From: Tubulanus polymorphus
Taxonomy: Eukaryota > Nemertea > Palaeonemertea > Tubulaniformes > Tubulanidae
Direction: 5' to 3'
Assembly (NCBI RefSeq): GCF_964204645.1
Contig: NC_134034.1
Coordinates: 8,799,414-8,863,413 of the forward strand
Length of the DNA: 64,000 nucleotides
Shown: positions 57,507 through 64,000 of the stretch, one piece after another
Numbering within the stretch: the first letter of the stretch is position 1
How the letters are laid out: each line of letters begins with the position of its first letter
Notes under the pieces: generated by a model
Seen by the model: only the letters and a program-made list of their open reading frames with translations
Told to the model about the DNA's origin: nothing
Databases searched by the model: none
Position numbers and translations under genes: made by a program

Positions 57507-58387
57507 ATGGAAGGAGGTAAAGTATATAAACATATTCCATACATCGATACGCATGAAAATAATGATGGTTTATATTATGTAATACCTTGTAATATAGCTT
57601 TGATATTTGATCCTATTTTCAAAATTTATAAAACTAAACTAATAGAAATAGATAATAATAAAAGTGGTGTTGTTGATAATTTAAGTAATGTATACCTTCT
57701 ACATCTAATAATGTAATACCTTCTACATCTAATAATGTAATACCTTCTACATCTAATAATGTAATACCTTCTACATCTAATAATGTAATACCTTCTACAT
57801 CTAATAATGTAATACCTTCTACATCTAATAATGTAATACCTTCTACATCTAATAATGAAATAATATTAAATTTTAGTGAAAATAGAAATTATTGTGGATA
57901 TTGTAAAAGTGAATTTTCAAACGCTACATCAAATTGGAATAAACATATGAATACAAGGGTACATATAAATAATGTTATAAAACGTGTTGGTTTAAAAGAA
58001 TTTATAGAACACCCATTTAGATATGTTACAAAGTTTGTTTCAAATCAAAAAGTAAATGGTGAAAAAATATATGAAGATTTATTATTAGCAACACCTAATA
58101 AAGATGAATTAGATCTAACCGATGCTAATGAAATATTAAAACCAAACACTGTAAATGAAATATAAGGAGCAAACACTAATAAAGATAATAATGAAAATGG
58201 TGCCATACGGCACCCACATGGTGATATAGTTACAGATATTGATAATAAAGATTCTATGAAACATAAAGAAGAAACTATTGATGATGCGGTAGAAAGGATG
58301 AAAAAGTATAAAAATAAAACAACTATTGACGATGATACGGTAGAGAATTTGAATAAATTTTTAGGGTCTGATAGTGAAAGTGATTAA
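57507..58387 (+). pseudogene. Polinton zinc-finger protein with octapeptide repeats, broken
   Basis: Starts at 57507 (TTATATAATAAATGG). After about 60 codons it enters a 24-bp tandem repeat; the first unit lacks one base, so the frame breaks there. In the shifted frame the repeat encodes VIPSTSNN seven times, followed by a C2H2-type finger (CGYCKSEF, 12-residue spacing, HMNTRVH) and an acidic C terminus (LGSDSESD). An in-frame TAA occurs at 58163-58165. The segment NENGAIRHPHGDI after that stop is nearly the same as a segment of the integrase. Function unknown. Confidence 0.55.
57691..57858 (+). repeat. 24-bp minisatellite, seven units
   Basis: Unit AATGTAATACCTTCTACATC plus TAAT, repeated seven times nearly without change. 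The length is a multiple of three, so it extends the protein without altering the frame. Confidence 0.95.
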
Positions 58388-58429
58388 AATATTAATTATA
58401 TTTAACACAAATAATAATATTGGTTGAAA

Positions 58430-58883
58430 ATTGTATAAAATAATAGTAAATAAAAAAGGGGGTTTTAAGTATTTAAGGTATTTAAGGTATCTAATACATA
58501 TCTAATACAATCTAATACAATCTAATACATAAAATATCTTATTTTATAAACTGATATTCATATGGAAATTGAAACCTCAGTAATAATAAATAACCTTTAT
58601 TATTTTCAAACTTATTCATATATTAGTTGAAAAAATAAAAATAAATTGGTTGATAATTGTATAAATAATATTTATTTTAAAAAAGGGGGTTTTAAGTATT
58701 TAAGGTATCTAATAGGGTATCAGGTATTAGGGTATCAACTAGGGTAACAGGTATTAGGGTATCTAATAGGGTATCTAATACATAGGTATACAAATAGTTA
58801 TTTTATAAATTTATATTCATATGGAAATTGTTATCTCAGTAATAATTTTGAACCTTTATTATTCTTTAATTTATTCATATATT
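58430..58883. repeat. Tandem duplication covering the ATPase 3' end
   Basis: Unit 1 (58430-58624) and unit 2 (58645-58883) share AAAAAAGGGGGTTTTAAGTA, CATATGGAAATTG and ACCTTTATTATT. Each carries GGTATCTAATA-type microrepeats in the middle. The shared part includes the last ~30 codons of the packaging ATPase on the - strand, so a partial second tail of that gene lies in unit 1. Confidence 0.75.
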
Positions 58884-59409
58884 CATCATGTAACTCAGTA
58901 GGTATAATTTAATTTTCTTCCAATGATTGCTGCATAGATTTTTTATCTTTGTTATAAAATAAAACTAGAAATCTTATATTCTCCCTAAAGTCTTTAACAA
59001 TTGTATTATATTTTTGATTTAAAACCCATGTTGTTATCCCAAAATGTCTCCCAGAGAAAGCTAGATAACATAACTCACTTTCTCTAACTTTTGAATCATG
59101 TAAATGTGCGCAATCATCTACAATGAATAATGTATTTGATCCTTTATAAGTATCAATTGCTATTTTAATACAATTATCTAAATTTTCTTTTACTGTTTTA
59201 GGATCTAATATAATAAACTTTTTTATCTTAACTATATCTCTATTATATGTTTCGTTCATTTCATAAGTAGGACAGAATAATATTATATTATCAAAATGAT
59301 TCTTATAAATAGTTTCTAACAAATCTAATATGAAATGTGTTTTACCACAATTGGTTACTCCAGTAACTAACATATTATGCGGTTCAAATATAAATAAATC
59401 TTTATTCAT
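58798..59409 (-). pseudogene. Polinton packaging ATPase (FtsK/HerA type), late stop codons
   Basis: Start at 59409. Walker A is GVTNCGKTHF (about residues 17-26) and Walker B LFIVDDCAHL (about 114-123). A VLNQK segment and the arginine-rich FRENIRFLVLFY region follow. A TAA at 58909 ends the open frame at 166 codons, but the family's C-terminal region (TELHDEYMNKLKNNKGSKLLLR) continues in the same frame to a second stop at 58831 and to 58798. The product is short of the normal ~200 residues. It would drive genome packaging. Start and integrase stop overlap by eight bases. Confidence 0.8.
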
Positions 59410-60514
59410 TTATTCTTTTAATTTTACTAGATAAAATCCATTCATTAAATTTATCATCATATCCTTTATATTTCACCAAAGAATACTTTTTTCCTTTAAG
59501 AGTTTTTGTTTTCAATACTTTTTCTATTTTGTATTCTATTTCATCTGGATTTGGTACAAGTGATAATTCTTGTTCATAGAAATAACCTAATATTTCTTCA
59601 TCTTTTAGATCTTCTAATTTATAAACAAAAGGTTTAGTTAATATTATCTTTTTAATTTTAAATATTTCTTCAGTAAAATTAGGGGTATAACCTTTATAAA
59701 AGGTTTTTCTATATTTAGATATTCTTACGTGTTGTCCAATTTTGAATCTAGGTTCACCGAAATCATGTGTAACAAACGCGCCATATAAATTATTCCATAC
59801 TATTTCTGAATTATCTTCTTTTCTAGCTTGTATAGGTTTCATATTTATAGAAGTATGTTTAGAATTATTATAACCTTTCACTAAATCATCTAATACATCG
59901 ATATATTTACATGTTTCATTAGCAGTAAAATATTTCCACATTCTAGTTTTCAATGTTTTATTAAATCTTTCTATAATAGATGCTTTTTTATCTGAGTGTG
60001 TTGAAAAATATTCTACATCGTTATCAGATAATAGTTTTTTAAAATGTTTGTTATAAAATTCCTTACCTTCATCAAATTGTATCTTATCTGGAATAGCTTC
60101 TTTAAATATTGATTTAAAAGCATTTGTCACTTCTATACCAGTTTTATTTTTGATTGGAATTGACCATGCGTATCTACTGAATATGTCTATAACATTTAAT
60201 ATCCAGAAATATCCTTTGTTGTATTCCTCTAAGTTCTTCATGTCAATTAAATCTGCTTGCCATTGTTGATCAATATGTGAAACCATAACTTTTCTTGTTA
60301 TATAAGTTTTATCCATTTTCTTGTGGATTTGATATGTTGGTTGATTTTGTAACCATGATTTTAACTCACTATATTTTATATCACCATGTGGGTGCCATAC
60401 GGCACCATTTTCATTATCAGATTTAATTTTATCCCATAATTCTGAAACGCTAGAATATGATACTTCACTTTCTGGATTGTAATATAAATCTCTTAAATAT
60501 TGTTCTTTTTTCAT
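59402..60514 (-). CDS. int: Polinton retroviral-type integrase with chromodomain, intact
   Basis: 370 codons without lesions. Catalytic triad: D in WQADLIDM (about residue 87), D in IQFDEGKEF (about 150), E in ASIIERFNKTLK (about 185). A C-terminal chromodomain follows (IEKVLKTKTLKGKKYSLVKY and YDDKFNEW). Length and domain order match Polinton integrases, which insert the linear DNA and make 6-bp duplications. It is the only long Polinton gene here without an obvious break. The N-terminal NENGAVWHPHGDI segment is shared with the zinc-finger gene at 58184-58228. Confidence 0.9.
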   Translation of the reverse strand: MKKEQYLRDLYYNPESEVSYSSVSELWDKIKSDNENGAVWHPHGDIKYSELKSWLQNQPTYQIHKKMDKTYITRKVMVSHIDQQWQADLIDMKNLEEYNKGYFWILNVIDIFSRYAWSIPIKNKTGIEVTNAFKSIFKEAIPDKIQFDEGKEFYNKHFKKLLSDNDVEYFSTHSDKKASIIERFNKTLKTRMWKYFTANETCKYIDVLDDLVKGYNNSKHTSINMKPIQARKEDNSEIVWNNLYGAFVTHDFGEPRFKIGQHVRISKYRKTFYKGYTPNFTEEIFKIKKIILTKPFVYKLEDLKDEEILGYFYEQELSLVPNPDEIEYKIEKVLKTKTLKGKKYSLVKYKGYDDKFNEWILSSKIKRINE

Positions 60515-60572
60515 CTTCTTTTAATCCATTAATAATAATTTAGATTTAGTTTCAATGACTTTATGATTTGAC

Positions 60573-60896
60573 TTATTTTCTGGTATGATATTGATGAGGT
60601 TTATTGTCATTGGAATCATCTTTATCATCAGATTTGAATTTTGATTTATATATTACACCGGATAATATAATAACTGTTACTAATCCAATTGTAATATATA
60701 ATTTATAATTACTTCCAGCATTAGAAGAATCAGATGGATTATTATTTGAATTAATATCAGATAAAGTCTGTGATTCATTTATATCAGTTAATTTCTTTTT
60801 CTTAGCTTTTTTTAATTCTGAAGATCTTTTACCTAATTCTCTTGCCCATTTAATTTGTTTCTCGGATCTAGGCTTTTTCTTAACGCCATCACTCAT
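60573..60896 (-). CDS. Polinton basic small membrane protein
   Basis: 107 codons, intact. The N terminus is very basic (RSEKQIKWARELGKRSSELK), then comes a Ser/Asn-rich stretch, one membrane segment (LYITIGLVTVIILSGVIY) and an acidic-to-basic tail. The RSEKQ..WARELG block recurs in small Polinton/adintovirus proteins; a DNA-binding core-protein role is plausible but unproven. The start overlaps the upstream stop. Confidence 0.65.
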   Translation of the reverse strand: MSDGVKKKPRSEKQIKWARELGKRSSELKKAKKKKLTDINESQTLSDINSNNNPSDSSNAGSNYKLYITIGLVTVIILSGVIYKSKFKSDDKDDSNDNKPHQYHTRK

Positions 60897-61242
60897 TTAT
60901 TTTAGTTAATTTTTGTTCTGATTCAGTTTCTGTTTCGACGTTTGGTTGTAGTACATCTGTTTCGTTCTTACCTGATTTATATTCCATGACACCAGTAGAA
61001 ATTAATGTCATAACCGATCCTAATTGGAATGAAGCATAACCAACCCATTTTTGTAATTCAGTCATAACTAAGTAGTCATTTTTCAAATCACTATATAATT
61101 TATTTTCGTCATTAATTGGTATTAACTGGTTACATAATTTTGAATAACATTTGACAATACCATCTGAAATAGAATCATTTATTCGGGCTAATCTTGCCTC
61201 TTCATAAATCTTAAAATATTTTATTACTTTATCTGGTTTCAT
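60889..61242 (-). CDS. Polinton helical protein, 5' end uncertain
   Basis: 117 codons from the first Met at 61242, but the same frame stays open to about 61500 with good coding character (YYLYCKHHLELLIAGGKSKE and more) and no other ATG. The start is therefore unclear, and the gene may have been joined to the short frame at 61485-61601 before a frameshift. It has a weakly hydrophobic region (YASFQLGSVMTLISTGVM) and a charged tail. Function unknown. Confidence 0.5.
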   Translation of the reverse strand: MKPDKVIKYFKIYEEARLARINDSISDGIVKCYSKLCNQLIPINDENKLYSDLKNDYLVMTELQKWVGYASFQLGSVMTLISTGVMEYKSGKNETDVLQPNVETETESEQKLTKINE

Positions 61243-61484
61243 AGAGTCTAATTCTTGAAAAGTAATAATTCTATTTAAAAACTCTTTAGATTTTCCACCG
61301 GCAATTAATAATTCAAGATGGTGTTTACAATATAAATAGTATTCATAATCAATATTGTTATTAACTTGAATAGAATTAGAAACAACTGGATCCTTATTAT
61401 CACTAATACCTATATTAAAACAGATATATACAATCGAGATTACATTTTTTGATATATATATATATATTACAAAGACCTTCAGTG

Positions 61485-61601
61485 TTACAATTTTGTCCAG
61501 AATTCTTTAATTACTGGATTGTTTCCAATCATTTCTTCAATTTCTGGTAAATATCTGACCACTTCACTAAATGCTAATCCTAATATTTTGAATTTTTTCA
61601 T
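61485..61601 (-). CDS. Short Polinton frame (38 codons)
   Basis: Begins MKKFKILGLAFSEVVRYLPE and ends WTKL. Probably either a mini-gene or the displaced N terminus of the next gene downstream on this strand, which lacks its own start. Confidence 0.35.
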   Translation of the reverse strand: MKKFKILGLAFSEVVRYLPEIEEMIGNNPVIKEFWTKL

Positions 61602-61656
61602 ATTTTATTAATCTACCTACTCTTCTCAGTTTTCTTTCAAAACCGGCACTGGTATC

Positions 61657-61953
61657 TCAACTCATTTTCTTAGTTTTCGATTCTTTGAGTCCCAACAGCA
61701 ATTTAAGTCGCGTTGCTGGTAATTTTGGTAATTGTAGTTCGCATGATGATTGTTTATTACATATTACATCACTCAGAATTTTCACCATTTCTTGATGATA
61801 GTCCAAATGTTCTTGTAATTTTTGTGAAGTTTGTTCGTCAATTACGAGAGTTTCATCCTCCATTTCTATTGATTCCTGAGTTTCACTATCCAGCAGCAAT
61901 CCTTCCTCACCCGTTGGTTGGCTTAGAATTTCTGGTTGATCTCTGTATTCCAT
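61657..61953 (-). CDS. Possible acidic small protein
   Basis: 98 codons: an acidic first half (SETQESIEMEDETLVIDEQT), a helical middle and a basic end. No family recognised. Base composition is less AT-rich than its neighbours, so it may be younger sequence rather than Polinton. Confidence 0.3.
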   Translation of the reverse strand: MEYRDQPEILSQPTGEEGLLLDSETQESIEMEDETLVIDEQTSQKLQEHLDYHQEMVKILSDVICNKQSSCELQLPKLPATRLKLLLGLKESKTKKMS

Positions 61954-62364
61954 TTTAATCTAAAAGATGTCGTGAAAATGGATTACTGTACTTAAATATG
62001 TTTAAAGGTTTCCCTACTTCATAATATATGTACTTACATTTAGATTTAGAACTGTAAACTGTGTTTTGAGAGAGAATATCCAATACGTACTATGTATGTG
62101 AAAGTTGATTTCTAACTGCCGACGTGGCGCACGTTCGACCAAACTAATTACTTCTGCATGTTTGCCTGGATTGTAACAGATGTTCCTTTGTGATCTAATT
62201 GATTAATCCTTTTCAACTGAAATAGCACATTCGACCAATATTCAAATGAGGTGCGCCCCATTCAACTGAATATGAAATACGGCACAGATGTTTTTGTAAA
62301 CAACCTAATACAATTACATATAGGCGGTTTGACATAGATCGAGAGTAACCGGTTTTCTAAGCGT
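61954..62364. other. Unassigned, less AT-rich insert
   Basis: About 400 bp between the acidic frame and the HNH gene with no frame or repeat that I can support. The composition differs from the Polinton genes on both sides. Confidence 0.3.
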
Positions 62365-62920
62365 TTAAGCTTCAACGTATTTTTCATTATGTGTTGAGTT
62401 CCATAATTCAACAAATGTCTTTGCTTTATCCAATTGATCTAAATATAACTGTAAATCTAGTTTGTTAGATTTAATTATGTTTTCCTTCTTTTCTAAAGGT
62501 CTTAGATTCTTCCAATTCCAAATAAGTTTTTTATTGTATTAATCATTCATGTCAAATTTAGAAATCGGCAACACGTGATCAATATGAAAGTATTCACGAT
62601 AATTATCTATATTCATTTTATCATCGAATTGATATATTATCCATGATTTGAGAAATTCATCTGAACAACCCAACAAATTAGATAATGTTTCTGAATGTGT
62701 TTCTTTGTTGAATAATTGTGTTAATCTAGATCTTAAGCATTGTTTCAATCTAAAATTAAGATCTGTTTGATATCTTTCTCTCATATATTCTGTCATATAA
62801 TCATTGTAAGCTTCTCTATTATCTTCTCGATATTGTTTGGTATATAGTTTAGTACAAGTTTTACAGCAATATTGAAAACCATCTTTGCTAATCTTACGCT
62901 TATTAAATTCTGTTATAGCT
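62365..62920 (-). pseudogene. HNH endonuclease-like protein, 5' end cut off, internal stop
   Basis: Read from 62920 the frame is open: FNKRKISKDGFQYCCKTCTK (zinc-binding Cys pairs), a helical linker, then the HNH core HIDHVLPISKFD. A TAA at 62539-62541 interrupts it, but the characteristic end (WNWKNLRPLEKKENIIKSNK) follows in frame to a stop at 62365. The 5' part is missing because the frame enters the BEL/Pao LTR exactly at 62921. HNH proteins of this form occur in large DNA viruses and some Polintons. Confidence 0.65.
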
Positions 62921-64000
62921 TGTGGGGCTTAGAACCTTCTTAGCTAAGAAATAAACTAAAAATCCACGGTATTTAGTTCAAGGTCGTCATATGCGTTTAC
63001 TACAGCGGAAACGATTAACTACAAAATACAAAAAAGGGAATATAAGGACACTTAGTATTTAAGATATTAAAACAAAAGATAAAAATGAAGTAAGTGAAAC
63101 CTACCGACAGTGAAGCCACGGCGACAAAAATAATAAAACTATGCGCCCAAAGCGCCCGAAAGACAATCGCCGCGAACACGCCAAAAAATATCTCCACCGA
63201 CCTTGGGGAGACGGACCGCAGGCCGGACCAGCGTAAACTAAAACGAGCAGCCGGCTCGGGGCATACATATCACCGACCCCCGAAATTGCCCAACCAATTT
63301 CTCACAATTAACTATCATAATAAAATGAACTTATCTTATGCCTAGCTTCACTGAAGGCAAGATCACGATACCATCAAAAGATACACTATTCTTATCTATC
63401 ATCAAATACTTCAAAAAATTTAACTAAACTAGAAAATTACAACTTCTTAATAACAAAATTAAGACGTTTAAGCCACTTGAAATGTCAAGAGCATGATACA
63501 CTCAACACCAATACATGCTATAGTCCCCTTTTACATTAAATACAAAAGTAAAATGCAAAAATCAAATTCTGACTCAAGCATAATACAAAAACAAGATCAG
63601 TAAATTTATCAATTAAATTACTTAAATGACAGATTAAACTCGAGAAATATAAGTATTACAAGTTTTTAGCATTACTCGGCTTCTAATAATAAAACCAACT
63701 TGTGAATCGGACGTACAAGTTCGTTATTGAATGTTTTAACCTTTACAGATCTGACAAGCCCTATGGAGTCAGGATAGGTTTCAATGACTCTTCCCATGGC
63801 CCAACTATGTCTTGAGCCACTATCGGCCAATAAAACTACATCATTAATCTGGACATTACGTTTAGGTGACTGCCATTTCTGGCGCTCCTGTAAAAGAGGA
63901 AAGTACTCAGCTAACCACCTGCGCCAGAACTGGTCGGTTAGATACTGGACACTACGCCAGCGTTTATGCACATACAAATCATTTTTTACAAATAGACCTG
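62921..64000 (-). mobile_element. BEL/Pao element inserted into the Polinton, runs off the window
   Basis: A candidate 3' LTR at 62921-63515 starts TGTATTGGTGTTGAG and ends CCCCACA on the - strand. A purine tract (AAAAGGGGAC) sits directly before it, and the Pol C-terminus lies upstream at 63672. The LTR edge coincides with the break in the Polinton HNH gene. The other LTR and the target duplication lie outside. Confidence 0.65.
63672..64000 (-). CDS. BEL/Pao DUF5641 (Pol C-terminus), partial
   Basis: HKRWRSVQYLTDQFWRRWLA, LQERQKWQSPKRNVQINDVV and SWAMGRVIETYPDSIGLVRS are standard blocks of the domain that ends BEL/Pao Pol. No lesion is visible in the visible part; the gene continues beyond the window on the - strand. 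Confidence 0.8.
   Translation of the reverse strand, partial: GLFVKNDLYVHKRWRSVQYLTDQFWRRWLAEYFPLLQERQKWQSPKRNVQINDVVLLADSGSRHSWAMGRVIETYPDSIGLVRSVKVKTFNNELVRPIHKLVLLLEAE

Larger units (their letters stand above)
51940..57510 (+). promoter_or_regulatory. Recurrent T-run + TATATAAATG start motif
   Basis: Start codons at 51963, 52550, 53003, 53454, 54795 and 56227 are each preceded by a run of T residues (all T in five; TTTATTTTA at 52550), 3-6 bases, then (T/A)TATAAATG or TAAATAAATG. Starts at 50818, 51185, 52304, 57507 and, on the - strand, 59409 and 60896 have the A-rich core without the T-run. It resembles the TAAATG late-promoter/initiator of some cytoplasmic DNA viruses; a promoter role is inferred. 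Confidence 0.5.
47560..62920. mobile_element. Endogenous Polinton/Maverick (adintovirus-like), degraded
   Basis: A 15-kb, very AT-rich block. Left half on +: DNA polymerase B, small protein, minor capsid, membrane proteins, major capsid, zinc-finger protein. Right half on -: packaging ATPase, integrase, small proteins, HNH protein. This gene set defines Polintons/adintoviruses. No adenain-type protease was found. The terminal inverted repeats were not identified: the left end is uncertain and the right end is lost where a BEL/Pao LTR starts at 62921. Many genes have one to three stops or frameshifts, so this is a fossil. Confidence 0.9.

Noticed and set aside
61242-62365. Adenain-type cysteine protease expected in a Polinton
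   Set aside because: Searched by eye on both strands; no His-Glu/Asp-Cys layout found. It may be lost or lie beyond the BEL/Pao insertion.
63094-63345. 83-codon frame (+)
   Set aside because: Lies within the BEL/Pao LTR and has no domain.

Overview
The window looks like nuclear DNA of an invertebrate animal. It is AT-rich and gene-poor, has GT-AG introns, an intron-less rhodopsin-class GPCR gene, a two-exon gene for a secreted six-cysteine peptide, and layer upon layer of transposable elements (Polinton/Maverick, BEL/Pao, gypsy, LINE, Kolobok-like, Mutator-like, Harbinger-like). A lophotrochozoan would fit, but the sequence alone does not name the species. All family calls rest on motifs I recognise by eye; nothing was searched.

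Layout. 1-3950: a DNA transposon-like unit with a DDE-type transposase-like gene (5' intron, one frameshift) and short repeats in both flanks. 4083-5033: GPCR gene (-). 5.0-9.2 kb: intergenic, with relics. 9.24-19.78 kb: nested elements. An outer ~2.5 kb element with ~240-bp inverted ends was split by an ~8 kb Kolobok-like transposon (9409-17467, TTAA target site, 14-bp inverted ends). That transposon holds two convergent genes: a P2X7-C-type zinc protein (+) and a nine-exon transposase (-). The transposase gene was then hit by a Mutator-like gene-capture element (itself hit by a second Mutator-like element), by a LINE and, just upstream, by a fold-back element. 20.0-25.5 kb: a spliced gene of transposon-associated type with a Thr-rich tail, whose intron holds another long-TIR element. 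26.5-28.6 kb: GC-richer tandem-repeat open frames dense in tRNA-T-arm-like motifs. 28.6-36 kb: mostly unassigned, with one MITE-like hairpin and the cysteine-knot peptide gene. 36.2-38.9 kb: degenerate BEL/Pao pol (+). 38.93-39.3 kb: a fragment of a second Polinton (-). 39.5-45.1 kb: BEL/Pao and gypsy debris, including a short BEL/Pao element with two LTRs that carries the second gene-capture element and a Harbinger-like MITE.

47.6-62.9 kb is a large endogenous Polinton/adintovirus-like element. It has protein-primed DNA polymerase B, minor and major capsid proteins, several conserved membrane proteins, a zinc-finger protein, packaging ATPase, chromodomain integrase and an HNH protein. Most of its larger genes carry one to three stops or frameshifts; the integrase and a few small genes are intact. 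Its right end is cut inside the HNH gene by the LTR of a third BEL/Pao element (-) that runs off the window.

The Polinton genes would work together as a virus-like replication, packaging and integration set, but the polymerase, both capsid genes and the ATPase are visibly broken, so this copy is a fossil. The most interesting signals are the gene-capture transposon with a spliced ubiquitin-protease fragment present twice, the two-gene Kolobok-like element, the TAAATG-type motif at most Polinton gene starts, and an inverted repeat with a flipped loop shared by two Polinton genes.
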